Source: Alsobacter soli
GTDB taxonomy: Bacteria; Pseudomonadota; Alphaproteobacteria; Rhizobiales; Beijerinckiaceae
NCBI GenBank assembly: GCA_945883115.1
Contig: CAMCXA010000015.1
Coordinates: 1 to 48,929 of the forward strand
Direction: 5' to 3'
DNA: 48,929 nucleotides
A program made the position numbers and the translations under genes. Positions within the stretch are counted from its first letter, which is position 1. Every line of letters starts with the position of its first letter. The notes below the pieces were generated by a model. That model did no database searches. It saw nothing but the letters and a program-made list of their open reading frames with translations, and was not told the DNA's origin. Below are positions 33,123 through 43,166 of this stretch, piece by piece.

Positions 33123-35741
33123 ATGGATTTTGAAAAATATACGGATCGGGCCAAAGGATTTATCCAGTCTGCCCAGACGCTAGCAACCCGCGAGGGGCAC
33201 CCGCAACTTCTGCCGGAGCACATCCTGAAGGTTCTGTTGGATGATAGCGAGGGACTTGCTGCAGGGCTGATCAAACGTTCAGGCGGCGATGCCAAAATGG
33301 CGCTGCGACTAACCGAAGAACTGCTCGGGAAGCAGGCCAAGGTGTCCGGCGGGGCCTCACAGCCTCAAGCCAGCCGCGACATTGTGAAGATTTTCGATAC
33401 GGCAGAAAAAATAGCGACAAAAGTCGGTGATTCATACGTCACGGTCGAACGCATTCTGCTGGCACTTGCCACCGAGAAGGATCTCGACGCCGGCAAGGGC
33501 TTGGCAAAGTCAGGCCTGACGCCGCAGGCACTGAACACTGCCATCAATGATCTGCGCAAAGGCCGCACGGCCGACAATGCCAGTGCCGAAAACACCTATG
33601 AGGCGCTCAAGAAATATACACGCGACCTGACCCAAGCCGCGCGCGACGGTAAGCTCGATCCCGTCATCGGTCGCGACGAAGAAATCCGCCGCTCGATCCA
33701 GGTTCTGTCGCGCCGCACCAAGAATAATCCGGTTCTCATCGGCGAACCCGGTGTCGGGAAAACCGCGATTGCAGAAGGCTTGGCACTCCGCATCATCAAT
33801 GGCGATGTGCCCGAAAGCCTGTCCGACAAGAAACTCCTGTCACTCGATATGGGCTCACTGATTGCGGGCGCCAAATATCGCGGTGAATTCGAGGAACGTC
33901 TGAAAAGCGTACTGTCGGAGGTCACCGCGGCGGAGGGCGGCATCATCCTGTTCATTGACGAGATGCACACCCTTGTCGGCGCAGGCAAGGCGGACGGCGC
34001 GATGGACGCGTCAAATCTCCTGAAGCCCGCTCTGGCACGCGGCGAATTGCATTGCGTCGGTGCCACGACGCTCGACGAATACCGCAAGCATGTCGAGAAA
34101 GACGCAGCACTTGCCCGCCGCTTCCAGCCGATCTTTGTGTCGGAACCCTCCGTCGAGGATACTGTCTCGATTCTGCGCGGCCTCAAGGAAAAATACGAGA
34201 TGCACCATGGCGTCCGGATCACGGACGGGGCCATTGTCGCGGCCGCCATGCTGTCGAACCGCTATATTACGGATCGTTTTCTGCCGGATAAAGCCATTGA
34301 TCTGATCGATGAATCCTCCGCGCGTCTCAGAATGCAAGTTGATTCCAAGCCGGAGGAACTCGACGAACTTGATCGCCGGATTGTGCAGCTCCGGATCGAG
34401 CAGGAAGCACTCAAAAAAGAGACCGATCCAGGCTCAAAAGATCGCCTCGGCAAGATCGAGCAGGAAATGTCCGGCCTTGAAGAAAAATCCTCAGCCCTCA
34501 CGCAGCGCTGGAAGTCCGAGAAAGAAAAACTCGGCGCGGCGCAAAAACTCAAGGAGCAGTTGGAGCAGGCACGAACCGACCTCGCCAACGCCCAGCGGCG
34601 CGGGGAATACCAGAAAGCCGGCGAGTTGGCTTACGGGCTTATTCCCGACCTCGAAAAGCGCCTTGCCGCCAATGAAGGCGCGGATGCCTCGGGTGCCATG
34701 GTTGCCGAAGCCGTGACAGCAAACGACATTGCACAGGTCGTATCGCGCTGGACGGGCGTTCCCGTTGACAAAATGCTCGAAGGCGAGAAGGACAAGCTCC
34801 TGAAAATGGAAAGTGAACTCGCACGTCGTGTCGTCGGGCAGGAAGAGGCGGTAATTGCCGTCTCGACAGCGATCCGGCGCGCGCGGGCGGGTCTTCAGGA
34901 TCCGAACCGCCCCATTGGCTCGTTCATGTTTCTCGGCCCGACCGGTGTCGGCAAGACGGAACTCACCAAGGCACTCGCAGCCTATCTGTTCGATGATGAA
35001 ACCGCGCTGATCCGCGTCGACATGTCGGAATATATGGAGAAACACTCCGTTGCCCGACTGATTGGTGCCCCTCCCGGCTATGTCGGCTACGAGGAGGGCG
35101 GCGCGCTCACCGAGGCCGTGCGTCGCAGGCCCTATCAGGTGATCCTGTTCGACGAGATCGAGAAGGCGCATCCCGATGTCTTCAACGTCCTGCTGCAAAT
35201 GCTGGATGACGGGCGTCTGACGGATGGTCAGGGCCGTACGGTCGATTTCCGCAATACGCTGATTGTGATGACCTCCAATCTCGGTTCCGACTTCCTCGTC
35301 AACCAGACCGAAGGGCAGGACACGGACGAGGTGCGCGAGGATGTGATGGGTGTCGTCCGCTCCCATTTCCGGCCGGAATTTCTCAACCGGATCGACGAGA
35401 TCATCCTGTTCCACCGCCTCAAGCGGAACCAGATGGGTACCATCGTCGATATCCAGATGAAACGGCTCGACAAACTCCTGGCAGATCGCAAGATCGTCAT
35501 TACGTTGGAGCCGGACGCGCGCGATTGGCTTGCCGCCAAGGGCTATGACCCCGCATACGGGGCGCGCCCGCTCAAGCGCGTGATCCAGAAAAACGTGCAG
35601 GATCCGCTGGCCGAACTCATCCTCTCGGGTGCGGTCAAGGATGGCGATGCTGTGCCAATCCACGCCGGCCCGCTTGGCTTGACGATTGGCGAATTTGCGG
35701 GTGCCCGCGAAGCCGTGCCTAAAAACGTCAAGCTGAACTGA
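33123..35741 (+). CDS. clpB: ATP-dependent disaggregase ClpB
   Basis: An 872-residue Hsp100 chaperone that, with DnaK, pulls proteins out of aggregates. It has an N-terminal Clp_N domain (about residues 1-150), a first AAA+ module with Walker [10 protein letters not shown] near residue 208 and [15 protein letters not shown], and a coiled-coil middle domain at about 400-525 ([21 protein letters not shown]). A second AAA+ module follows with GPTGVGKTE near residue 608 and the C-terminal D2-small domain. The middle domain and length mark ClpB rather than ClpA or ClpC. A GGGAGAG site precedes the ATG. It is a single-gene unit bounded by a terminator upstream and a hairpin downstream. Confidence 0.97.
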   Translation: MDFEKYTDRAKGFIQSAQTLATREGHPQLLPEHILKVLLDDSEGLAAGLIKRSGGDAKMALRLTEELLGKQAKVSGGASQPQASRDIVKIFDTAEKIATKVGDSYVTVERILLALATEKDLDAGKGLAKSGLTPQALNTAINDLRKGRTADNASAENTYEALKKYTRDLTQAARDGKLDPVIGRDEEIRRSIQVLSRRTKNNPVLIGEPGVGKTAIAEGLALRIINGDVPESLSDKKLLSLDMGSLIAGAKYRGEFEERLKSVLSEVTAAEGGIILFIDEMHTLVGAGKADGAMDASNLLKPALARGELHCVGATTLDEYRKHVEKDAALARRFQPIFVSEPSVEDTVSILRGLKEKYEMHHGVRITDGAIVAAAMLSNRYITDRFLPDKAIDLIDESSARLRMQVDSKPEELDELDRRIVQLRIEQEALKKETDPGSKDRLGKIEQEMSGLEEKSSALTQRWKSEKEKLGAAQKLKEQLEQARTDLANAQRRGEYQKAGELAYGLIPDLEKRLAANEGADASGAMVAEAVTANDIAQVVSRWTGVPVDKMLEGEKDKLLKMESELARRVVGQEEAVIAVSTAIRRARAGLQDPNRPIGSFMFLGPTGVGKTELTKALAAYLFDDETALIRVDMSEYMEKHSVARLIGAPPGYVGYEEGGALTEAVRRRPYQVILFDEIEKAHPDVFNVLLQMLDDGRLTDGQGRTVDFRNTLIVMTSNLGSDFLVNQTEGQDTDEVREDVMGVVRSHFRPEFLNRIDEIILFHRLKRNQMGTIVDIQMKRLDKLLADRKIVITLEPDARDWLAAKGYDPAYGARPLKRVIQKNVQDPLAELILSGAVKDGDAVPIHAGPLGLTIGEFAGAREAVPKNVKLN

Positions 35742-35756
35742 CCATCCGCTGAACAC

Positions 35757-35783
35757 TGCCGGAGCACCGCAACAGCTCCGGCA
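35757..35783. terminator. Hairpin between convergent clpB and methyltransferase genes
   Basis: TGCCGGAGC and GCTCCGGCA form a perfect nine-pair stem with a nine-base loop, 16 bases after the clpB stop and 3 bases before the stop of the convergent gene. The position suits a two-way transcription stop, though neither strand has a strong T run. Confidence 0.6.
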
Positions 35784-35785
35784 AT

Positions 35786-36427
35786 TCAGGGCCCACGCTC
35801 GATCATCACGAGCGTGCGCGTCTCGTCGCCATCGCGTGTTTGAACAATGCGCCCGAGTGTCTTCATCTCGATCTCGGAATGATGAAACCGGTACCCGTCA
35901 GCACCAGCCTTGATCGAGTCCATTAGAATGGAGCGGATCGGACAGGCGCGGTCAATCATCTCGATTGAACGCTCAATCGTGTCAAAATCGATCATATGGA
36001 TCCAGTTCACAAGCACGAGGCAATCAATCTGCCTGACATTATGCTGCTTGAGCGTCGCGATAATCCCGTCCGGTTCCTGAAAGTTCCCCGGCGCGAGCAC
36101 ACTCGTCCGCGGCAACAGCCATCGCGCCGCTTTCAACACGGCGGGGTCAAGGTCGAAGCCGAACGTCTTTGCGCTCGAAACGCGCCCGATCAGATCACCG
36201 AGCCCCGTTCCGATTTCGACAACGCAGTCCGGCTTGCGCGCATTGATCATGTCAACGACCTTGGCCTTATAAGGTCGGCTATGAAAAGTGCCGCTCACAT
36301 GCCACGGATCGAACCGATAAATCAGCCGCAATGCGCGGTTTACGAGGCCCGATGCGCCCGCTTTGACCAGATTGGCGAGACCTATCTCGCGGGTCTTCTG
36401 ACGAAGTCTGTAAAAATATGTGCCCAT
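35786..36427 (-). CDS. Class I SAM-dependent methyltransferase, unknown substrate
   Basis: A 213-residue protein with a Rossmann-type SAM-binding core: VVEIGTGLGDLIGRV (about residues 70-84) as motif I, FGFDLDP as motif II and IDCLVLVNWIHMIDFD as the motif IV region. The N-terminal 60 residues are basic and helical (FYRLRQKTREIGLANLVKAG, then RALRLIYRFDPWHVSG), resembling glycan-linked methyltransferases with a membrane-facing lead-in. The substrate is unknown. It is convergent with clpB and lies 54 bases after the TPR gene on the same strand. Confidence 0.75.
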   Translation of the reverse strand: MGTYFYRLRQKTREIGLANLVKAGASGLVNRALRLIYRFDPWHVSGTFHSRPYKAKVVDMINARKPDCVVEIGTGLGDLIGRVSSAKTFGFDLDPAVLKAARWLLPRTSVLAPGNFQEPDGIIATLKQHNVRQIDCLVLVNWIHMIDFDTIERSIEMIDRACPIRSILMDSIKAGADGYRFHHSEIEMKTLGRIVQTRDGDETRTLVMIERGP

Positions 36428-36481
36428 GCGGCACAGGTTAAATCAATAAATGTGACGCTTTGAAGGCGCGTCATTCAAAAT

Positions 36482-37072
36482 TTATAGATCAAGCCCCTCG
36501 GCCGAGGGCCGCAACTCTTCGAGGCTCTCGCGCACGGAATCGTTTTGCGGGTATATTTCGAGCGCCTGCTCAAACGCCTTGAACGCGCGTTTATCATCCC
36601 CCATCGACCGGTAAATTAGCCCCAAACCCGCAATTGCACCGTAATGGCGCGGCTCCAGACGGAGTACTTCGCCAATATCGGCTACCGAGCGCCGGTAATC
36701 ATCTGTCAGAAAGAAAACCGTTGCCCGCCGGTTCCACGCCTCGGCCCAGTCGGGCTGAAGCACGACGAGGCGGTCAAGAATCTCGATGGCGAGCGGAAAC
36801 TCCTCCTCCGCAATCGCCTCGTCGGCCCGTTCCATCAAGAGATCGGCGGTATCACTTCCGGATTGCGACCATATACGCTGGATTTCACGCGCAATCCGGG
36901 CGGCTTCTGGCCGTGTTTTGGCTGTTTTAAGCGTTTCAAACAATGTATCGAGCTCAGGGCTGCGTTGTTCAACCCGTTCGACCGTCGCCGCTGCAAAAAC
37001 GGTAAAGGGTGCTGTCATCGCGACCAGCACCGCCATTCCAATCAATAATCCGGCTAACCATTTGGTAAACAT
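36482..37072 (-). CDS. Exported tetratricopeptide-repeat protein
   Basis: A 196-residue protein with an N-terminal signal segment (residues 5-28, LAGLLIGMAVLVAMTAPFTVFAAA) and about three TPR units in the second half (LAIEILDRLVVLQPDWAEAW, RRSVADIGEVLRLEPRHYGA and RAFKAFEQALEIYPQNDSV). TPRs hold protein partners; none is known here. Such small periplasmic TPR proteins are widespread in Hyphomicrobiales. TAGGAAG lies 5-6 bases before ATG 37072; the frame runs 32 codons farther into the upstream gene, which is not credible. Confidence 0.85.
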   Translation of the reverse strand: MFTKWLAGLLIGMAVLVAMTAPFTVFAAATVERVEQRSPELDTLFETLKTAKTRPEAARIAREIQRIWSQSGSDTADLLMERADEAIAEEEFPLAIEILDRLVVLQPDWAEAWNRRATVFFLTDDYRRSVADIGEVLRLEPRHYGAIAGLGLIYRSMGDDKRAFKAFEQALEIYPQNDSVRESLEELRPSAEGLDL

Positions 37073-37112
37073 ACAGCTTCCTACGCATCGTCTGGCGGTT
37101 TGGATCGTTACT

Positions 37113-38189
37113 CTATGATATGGCCCCGATAAAGGGGGCACGCAGTGCATCTGTCGACCTGTCGTCACCCTCGGCTAACGCCATCTGGCCCGCACGCCGG
37201 TTTCGCTGCCGCGGCCCGAAGCGCTCCTCGGACGGCGTTCGTTTGAAGTGCTCGCTGTAGCATTTGGAAAAATGCGATGCCGAGACAAACCCGCATGCGA
37301 GCGCCACCGACAGGATCGGCATGCTGGTCTGAAGCAGCAAATGGCGCGCACGCTCAAGCCGCAACCCAAGATAATAGCGGGTTGGCGCCTGACCGATATA
37401 TTTCTGGAACAACCGCTCGAGCTGACGCGCTGAGAAGCCGACATGCGTGGCCAATTCGCTGCAGGAGAGCGGCTCCTCGATATTCTGCTCCATCGTCGCC
37501 ACCACCGCGAGAACACGCTGATTGGCAACACCGAGACGCGCGCGAAGTTCCATACGCTGCCGTTCATTGGCATTTCGCATCCGGTGATGGATCAACTCGT
37601 CCGTGACACTCGCAGCAACATCCTGCCCGCAGCGATTGCTGATCATCGAGAGCATCATGTCGATCGCCGCCGTCCCGCCTGCGCAGGTAAACCGGTTCCG
37701 GTCAATCTCAAATAATTCATCCGTGACCTCAAGGCTCGGAAATTCCTCGCGCAACGATTGATGGTTTTCCCAATGGATCGTGCAGCGATACCCCTCGAGC
37801 AATCCCGCCTTTGCGAGCACATAACTCCCGGTGCAGACGGCGCCAATCGAGACTCCGTAAAAGGCAAGACGTCGCAATTTGGCCACCAGCAGACTGTGAT
37901 CCTGCCGCTGGATATCAATCCCGCCGCACACAACCACATTCGGCATCGGTCCGATATCCCCGATACTCCCGTCCGCCTCAAGCCGGATGCCGTTCGAGGC
38001 CGTCACCGGTTTACCGTCAATAGAGTAGATCTTCCAGTCATAGAGCTGCTGGTGCGAAACGCGGTTGGCAAGCCGCAAGGGCTCGATCAACGATGTAAAC
38101 GCGATCATGGAAAAATCGGGCACAAGCACGAGACCGAGGGTCTGCGTCGTCACAGTTGCCAACGGGGAACGCTCTGTAACTGAACTCAT
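37113..38189 (-). CDS. GlxA-type AraC family regulator (DJ-1/PfpI plus HTH)
   Basis: A 358-residue regulator. The N-terminal DJ-1/PfpI-like domain (about residues 15-190) contains LGLVLVPDFSMIAFTSLIEPLRLAN, a DGKPVTASNGI strand and SIGAVCTGSYVLAKAGLLEG. The C-terminal AraC domain (about 240-335) contains two HTH units with PTRYYLGLRLERARHLLLQT and SVALACGFVSASHFSKCYSEHF. The N-terminal pattern is that of GbdR/ArgR-like activators of betaine, carnitine or arginine catabolism. No such catabolic genes are in the window, so the target lies elsewhere. ATG 38189 agrees with the family start; upstream codons in frame are ignored. Confidence 0.88.
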   Translation of the reverse strand: MSSVTERSPLATVTTQTLGLVLVPDFSMIAFTSLIEPLRLANRVSHQQLYDWKIYSIDGKPVTASNGIRLEADGSIGDIGPMPNVVVCGGIDIQRQDHSLLVAKLRRLAFYGVSIGAVCTGSYVLAKAGLLEGYRCTIHWENHQSLREEFPSLEVTDELFEIDRNRFTCAGGTAAIDMMLSMISNRCGQDVAASVTDELIHHRMRNANERQRMELRARLGVANQRVLAVVATMEQNIEEPLSCSELATHVGFSARQLERLFQKYIGQAPTRYYLGLRLERARHLLLQTSMPILSVALACGFVSASHFSKCYSEHFKRTPSEERFGPRQRNRRAGQMALAEGDDRSTDALRAPFIGAIS

Positions 38190-38373
38190 GGCGCTTAAGC
38201 TCTCGGTTATGACGAAGATGCCAAAGTGAGTTCGCGTTCTCAACCACGAACATGACGGATTTAGACAAAAAATATGATTATGCGCAAGTCCTATCTCATT
38301 GGCGACGTCATTTCCGAACAGGGCGACAACAGACAAAGTGCTTTGGCGTCAATCAGAGTTGAAATGTCGTAAA

Positions 38374-39168
38374 TCAGCCAATTATCCGCTGCTCACCAAG
38401 CGGCATCGTCCAATAGGTATACCGATAGAGATCCTCGAACCCTAGCGACGCATAAAGCGAACAGGCCGCCATATTCGCGGCTTCTACCTGAAGATAGGCC
38501 TGTTTACCGCCATTTGAGCCGCACCACTCCAGCAACGCCGCCATGATGGCGCGTGCAAGCCCGCGCTTGCGGGCTTCGGGCCGGGTCATGATCTGGAAGA
38601 TACCAGCCAGCCCCTCGCCACACGCCGCCCGGCCAACAGCCAGAAGTCGACCATCCTCGCCAATGCTCGCAAACCGCTGCGGCATCGTCACACGATCCAG
38701 CAGCGCACCAATGCTGTGTCGGGCTTCAGGCCCGTCGCCATGCATCTCGGCATAGGCCGCGAGCCACCCCTCATGCGGCGTGGGTGCGAGCGTGACATGA
38801 TTGCCGCTGCCTGAACCCGTTCCCGCAAGATCGACCATCTGAACACGGGTCTCATCGACGCCGAAAACCCCCATGCTTTCAAGTGTGGGGGCGCATTCCG
38901 GCCCCGCAAGCGGTGTCAACCGAACGTGACAGCGCGCTCCGCGTTCCGAACACAATTCCTGGGCGCGCCGCAGAATATCAGGAAATCGTTCCGTATCAGG
39001 CATCATCGCGTTCAGGGAATTGACCCGTTTCGATGTCAGGCCGGGGGAGAAACGCATCTCCCATCCACCCAGTTCTTCGGTATGGATTGCGGGCCACGCC
39101 GCCGCGCAATGCCGCTCGATCCTAACGACCCTGTCAGCAATAGTGTTCTCGGCCATTAAGGCGGTCAT
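38374..39168 (-). CDS. GNAT family N-acetyltransferase
   Basis: A 264-residue protein whose C-terminal half (about residues 125-260) is a GNAT domain. The acetyl-CoA loop is visible as GIFQIMTRPEARKRGLARAIMAALLEW, and YLQVEAANMAACSLYASLGFEDLYRYTYW is the motif B region. The N-terminal 120 residues are a second, degenerate GNAT-like half, as in other two-lobed members. The substrate is unknown. It lies 5 bases after gloB on the same strand, so the two are probably co-transcribed. Confidence 0.85.
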   Translation of the reverse strand: MTALMAENTIADRVVRIERHCAAAWPAIHTEELGGWEMRFSPGLTSKRVNSLNAMMPDTERFPDILRRAQELCSERGARCHVRLTPLAGPECAPTLESMGVFGVDETRVQMVDLAGTGSGSGNHVTLAPTPHEGWLAAYAEMHGDGPEARHSIGALLDRVTMPQRFASIGEDGRLLAVGRAACGEGLAGIFQIMTRPEARKRGLARAIMAALLEWCGSNGGKQAYLQVEAANMAACSLYASLGFEDLYRYTYWTMPLGEQRIIG

Positions 39169-39173
39169 TCAAC

Positions 39174-39941
39174 TCACGCCTTGTTCTTTGCTTCGCGCAA
39201 TGCGGCCAAAACGTCGACGGGGGAAGCTCCGGCAAGCCCCATTGCAGCAGCTATCTTGGGCTGTGCCGCGCGCATGAACGGATTTGTCGCCTTTTCTGCC
39301 CCAATGGTCGTCGGTAGTGTGAACGTGCCTTGAGCGCGCAAGGTCTCAACTTCGGCAATACGTGCCACCAATGCTGCATTTTCCGGATCAACCCCCACCG
39401 CGAAGCGGGCGTTTGCCAGCGTGTATTCATGTCCACAGTAAACCTGCGTCTCGTCCGGCAAGAAGCCAAGCTTGCCAAGGGATGCCCACATCTCTGCTGC
39501 TGTTCCCTCGAACAGACGTCCGCACCCGAGGGAAAACAAAGTGTCGCCCGTGAAGACGAGATTTTCTTGCTGGCAATAATAGGCTATGTGGCCGTTCGTG
39601 TGACCGGGTGTCTCGATCACATCAAATAAAATATCTCCGAACCATACTTCGTCGCCTTCAAACACGAATTCATCGACGAACGGAATGCGGTGCTCGTCTA
39701 ACGCGGAGGCATAAACATATGCGTGGTAACGTTCTTTCAGTCGCTCGATTCCCGCGACATGGTCATCATGGTGATGTGTGATCAGGATATGGGTCAGTTT
39801 CCAGTTGCTTTCCGTCAGCGCAGCCTCAATGGCCCCGGCATCGCCCGCATCAATACTCGCCGTCATTCCCGTTTCCGGATTATGCAGCAGAACACCGAGA
39901 TTATCTGAACCGATCAGGAATTGTTTGATTATTAATGCCAT
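39174..39941 (-). CDS. gloB: Hydroxyacylglutathione hydrolase (glyoxalase II)
   Basis: A 255-residue metallo-beta-lactamase-fold enzyme that splits S-lactoylglutathione in methylglyoxal detoxification. The binuclear metal motif THHHDDH is at residues 55-61. Further ligands are in VIETPGHTNGHIAYYC, TGDTLFSLGCGRLFEG and YCGHEYTLANARFA, and the C-terminal HAGH_C segment (KATNPFMRAAQP) binds glutathione. The length is standard. It diverges from a methyltransferase, a pairing I recall as common in Hyphomicrobiales. Confidence 0.95.
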   Translation of the reverse strand: MALIIKQFLIGSDNLGVLLHNPETGMTASIDAGDAGAIEAALTESNWKLTHILITHHHDDHVAGIERLKERYHAYVYASALDEHRIPFVDEFVFEGDEVWFGDILFDVIETPGHTNGHIAYYCQQENLVFTGDTLFSLGCGRLFEGTAAEMWASLGKLGFLPDETQVYCGHEYTLANARFAVGVDPENAALVARIAEVETLRAQGTFTLPTTIGAEKATNPFMRAAQPKIAAAMGLAGASPVDVLAALREAKNKA

Positions 39942-40003
39942 AATTGATCCTCATGCTGTATTGAACGCAAGCATTCATGCGTCGAATTGAGTAAGGTGCT
40001 AAA

Positions 40004-40762
40004 ATGCCGCTCGATGTTGTTGATCTGAGAAACTTCTACGCAGGTCCCCTCGGACGGGTGACCCGGCGTATTCTGGTAGAAACTATCAGGGACCGCTGGA
40101 ACAATACAAGCTCTCTTGCAACACTGGGCATCGGATACGCCACCCCCTATCTTGGCCCCTTTCAGGGTGAATCAGAACGGGTGCTTGCCTTCATGCCGGA
40201 AGGTCAGGGTGTTGTAAACTGGCCCTCGAGCGGGTTGTCATCAACGGCTCTTGTCCGCTCGACCATGCTGCCACTGCCGGACTCGTGCATCGACCGTATT
40301 CTTGTCGTTCATGCACTGGAGACCGAGGAAAGCCCCGGAGAAATGCTCTCCGAACTCTACCGCGTATTAACGCCGGGCGGGCGCATCATCGCAATCGTCC
40401 CAAATCGAAGCGGTTTTTGGGCGCGTATTGACTCGACGCCCTTCGGCCAGGGACAACCTTTCTCGCGGCGACAATTAAACAATCTTCTCCGTGACTCGCT
40501 CTTCTCGCCAATCCACTGGGCGGAAGCACTTTATGTGCCTCCGGTCCAACGCCCGCTCTTTCTGAAATCAGCGGATGTCTGGGAAAGAATGGGCTCCATC
40601 CTGCCGCTCCCGGTGGCTGGCGTTCATCTCGTCGAGGCAACAAAACTTCTTTATCGCCCGATGGCGGTCAGCCAGGTCCGGCGCGCACAACGTGTGATGT
40701 CGCCGGTTTTTGTGCCGGCCGCGCAAGCACGTCTTGACGAAAACGTCTTCACGGGCCACTAG
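40004..40762 (+). CDS. Class I SAM-dependent methyltransferase next to gloB
   Basis: A 252-residue protein. It begins PLDVVDLRNFYAGPLGRVTRRIL and has a SAM-loop region ASLATLGIGYATPYLG-like (about residues 38-50), where the usual acidic residue ending strand 1 is missing. A clear post-core block follows (DRILVVHALETEESPGEMLSELYRVLTPGGRIIAIVPNR, given in part). LTPGGRIIAIVPNRSG is the typical motif V/VI. The core fold is Methyltransf_11. The substrate is unknown. It is divergent from gloB. Confidence 0.82.
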   Translation: MPLDVVDLRNFYAGPLGRVTRRILVETIRDRWNNTSSLATLGIGYATPYLGPFQGESERVLAFMPEGQGVVNWPSSGLSSTALVRSTMLPLPDSCIDRILVVHALETEESPGEMLSELYRVLTPGGRIIAIVPNRSGFWARIDSTPFGQGQPFSRRQLNNLLRDSLFSPIHWAEALYVPPVQRPLFLKSADVWERMGSILPLPVAGVHLVEATKLLYRPMAVSQVRRAQRVMSPVFVPAAQARLDENVFTGH

Positions 40763-40843
40763 TACGGCCCTCGCGGGAACCCCCGCCGCGATGGTAAAGA
40801 GTTACACAGGGTTCGAGCGATCACGCAGGTAACGGCAGGTTTG

Positions 40844-41797
40844 ATGCGCAGCTATCTCGATTTTGAAAAGCCCGTCGCGGAGATCGAGGCGAAGGCCGAC
40901 GAACTTCGTGCCTTGCTGGCCACGAATGAATCACCAGGCATCTCCGAAGATATCCGTCGGTCGGAGGCCCGTGCCGAAGCGGCGCTCAAGGAGCTCTACA
41001 GCGCTTTGACGCCTTGGCAGAAGATGATGGTTGCGCGCCACCCGATGCGGCCGCATTTCAAGGATTATGTCACCCGCCTGATCGAAGATTTCACCCCACT
41101 TTCTGGTGATCGAGCCTTCGGCGAGGACGAAGCGATTATGGCTGGGATTGGTCGTTTCCGGGGTCAATCCGTTGCCGTGATCGGACAGGAAAAGGGTTCG
41201 GATACGGAAACGCGCTTGCGTCATAACTTTGGCATGGCCATGCCGGAAGGCTACCGCAAGGCTGTCCGCATCATGGCGATGGCCGAACGGTTCGGTATGC
41301 CTGTTCTCTCGTTCATCGACACGGCAGGCGCCTATCCGGGGATCGCGGCCGAGGAACGCGGGCAGGCCGAGGCCATCGCACGGTCAACGGATGCCTGCCT
41401 CGGGCTTGGTGTGCCAAACATCTCGGTCATTATCGGCGAGGGTGGCTCGGGTGGTGCAGTCGCGATTGCCAGCACAAACCGCGTCATGATGCTTGAGCAT
41501 TCAATCTATACGGTCGCCTCGCCGGAAGCCTCCGCATCGATTTTGTGGCGTGACTCCGGTCGCGCGCAGGATGCGGCAACCGCCATGAAGATCACCGCGC
41601 AGGATTTGTTGCGTTTCGGTATCATCGATACAATCATCGCCGAACCGATCGGCGGTGCCCACAGGCTTCCGGAAAAAGCCGTCGATACCGTTGGCGATAC
41701 TGTCGAGAACGTACTGTCACCGCTTCTTGCACTCTCCCCGGACGAACTGCGTAATCAACGCTCTGAAAAATTTCTTGCCATCGGACGAAAGATTTGA
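40844..41797 (+). CDS. accA: Acetyl-CoA carboxylase carboxyltransferase subunit alpha
   Basis: A 317-residue subunit that, with AccD, transfers CO2 from biotin to acetyl-CoA in fatty acid synthesis. Family blocks are MVARHPMRPHFKDYV, FGEDEAIMAGIGRFRG, GMAMPEGYRKAVRIM, SFIDTAGAYPGIAAEERGQ (given in part), IGEGGSGGAVAIA and SPEASASILWRD. The TTG at 40841 directly before is less likely than ATG 40844. Length is normal. accD is not in the window. Confidence 0.97.
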   Translation: MRSYLDFEKPVAEIEAKADELRALLATNESPGISEDIRRSEARAEAALKELYSALTPWQKMMVARHPMRPHFKDYVTRLIEDFTPLSGDRAFGEDEAIMAGIGRFRGQSVAVIGQEKGSDTETRLRHNFGMAMPEGYRKAVRIMAMAERFGMPVLSFIDTAGAYPGIAAEERGQAEAIARSTDACLGLGVPNISVIIGEGGSGGAVAIASTNRVMMLEHSIYTVASPEASASILWRDSGRAQDAATAMKITAQDLLRFGIIDTIIAEPIGGAHRLPEKAVDTVGDTVENVLSPLLALSPDELRNQRSEKFLAIGRKI

Positions 41798-41918
41798 GTG
41801 CAGGAACGAGATCGACTAGACTGTGTTCGATTTGTTTGTTGTCATTAATTCCTGATAAACATCTTTCGTCTAATTGTTGGGGATGATCAGAGTAGCTTGT
41901 AGTTCCCGAGGGGGCTTT

Positions 41919-43163
41919 ATGACGTCGTGGATTGCCCGAAGTGTTGCGTTGCTTGCGATTGCGGTAGTGGCTGCAAGCTGTTCGAAAGAAACGACGCAGA
42001 AATCTGCACGGGCATCAACGCCGATCCCGGCGGCTACGCTGTCGTCGATGGCCAGTATCGGTGCCACCAAGACGTCACCCGTGCTGATTCGCGCCTACAA
42101 GAAAGAATCGGAGATCGAAGTCTGGAAGCAGACCTCGTCCGGCGAATACGCCCTCCTCAAAACCTATCCCGTTTGCCGCTGGTCCGGCCAACTCGGCCCC
42201 AAGAAGCGAGAGGGCGACCGTCAGGTGCCGGAAGGCTTCTACACAGTTTCCGCCGGCCAAATGAATCCGAATTCGAGCATGTGGCTGTCCTTCAATGTGG
42301 GTTATCCCAACCCGCTAGAACGGTCACTTGGCCGCAATGGCGGCGATATCATGGTGCATGGCACGTGCTCGTCGCGCGGATGCTTCGCGATGACCAATGG
42401 GCAGATGGAAGAAATTTATGCCATCGCTCGCGAAGCTTTTGTCGGCGGCCAGAAATCAATGCAATTCCAGTCCTATCCGTTCCGGATGACAGCTGAAAAC
42501 CTTTCAAAATTCCGCAACGATCCGAATATTGCCTTCTGGAAGAACCTGAAGGAAGGCAGCGACCGTTTCGAGGTTTCAAAGCGTGCACCGACGGTCGGAT
42601 ATTGCGGAACACGCTACGCTTTCGATACAGACAGCGAGCCTTCCTGCTCGGGCGACAAACCCGCCGATGCCATTGATACAGCGGTAATCGCCAAACAAAA
42701 GGCGGATGAAGCTCAGGTCGCATCCCTTATGTCGTCTGGCACGCGTGCCATCAGCATGAGGTACGCCGACGGGGACCAGCACGCCTCTTTCCGATCCTTG
42801 CACCAGACTCCGGAATTCAAGAAAATGGACGCGGCAGGCGAATTCAGCCGCCCCGAAGCACTCGCCCAGATCAGCGAAGTGCCGTTCGAGACACCGAGCA
42901 CGCCAGTAACGAATGTCGCAAAAGTGGAGACGCCGAGCGCTGCGAAGCCGGTTATTGTTGCAAATGCAACAAAATCTACTCCGATCATACCGACACTTTC
43001 GCTGTTCTCGATCGGCTCACTGTTCAAGAGTACGACTGCTTCAGACACGGAAACGATCGATACGGCCCGTGCCGAGGAGACACCCGTTCTCGATTGGTTC
43101 AAATCGAACGATAAGCCGTCAACCTTCCCGGTAAATATCCCACTCCCGCCGCGACGGGGTTGA
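41919..43163 (+). CDS. YafK-like L,D-transpeptidase-family lipoprotein
   Basis: A 414-residue protein. A lipoprotein-type signal (RSVALLAIAVVAASC, C21 as the likely lipidated residue) precedes a YkuD catalytic domain at about residues 50-210. The active site is H147-G-T-C-S-S-R-G-C155-F-A-M, with YPVCRWSGQLGPKKREGD as the entry strand. The HGTCSSRGCFAM form and following EEIYAIAREAF are those of the YafK (DpaA/LdtF) branch, which in E. coli detaches Braun lipoprotein from peptidoglycan. The last 150 residues are low in order, with Pro/Ala/Thr-rich stretches. ATG 41919 has GAGGGGG 6 bases ahead. Confidence 0.85.
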   Translation: MTSWIARSVALLAIAVVAASCSKETTQKSARASTPIPAATLSSMASIGATKTSPVLIRAYKKESEIEVWKQTSSGEYALLKTYPVCRWSGQLGPKKREGDRQVPEGFYTVSAGQMNPNSSMWLSFNVGYPNPLERSLGRNGGDIMVHGTCSSRGCFAMTNGQMEEIYAIAREAFVGGQKSMQFQSYPFRMTAENLSKFRNDPNIAFWKNLKEGSDRFEVSKRAPTVGYCGTRYAFDTDSEPSCSGDKPADAIDTAVIAKQKADEAQVASLMSSGTRAISMRYADGDQHASFRSLHQTPEFKKMDAAGEFSRPEALAQISEVPFETPSTPVTNVAKVETPSAAKPVIVANATKSTPIIPTLSLFSIGSLFKSTTASDTETIDTARAEETPVLDWFKSNDKPSTFPVNIPLPPRRG

Positions 43164-43166
43164 TAT

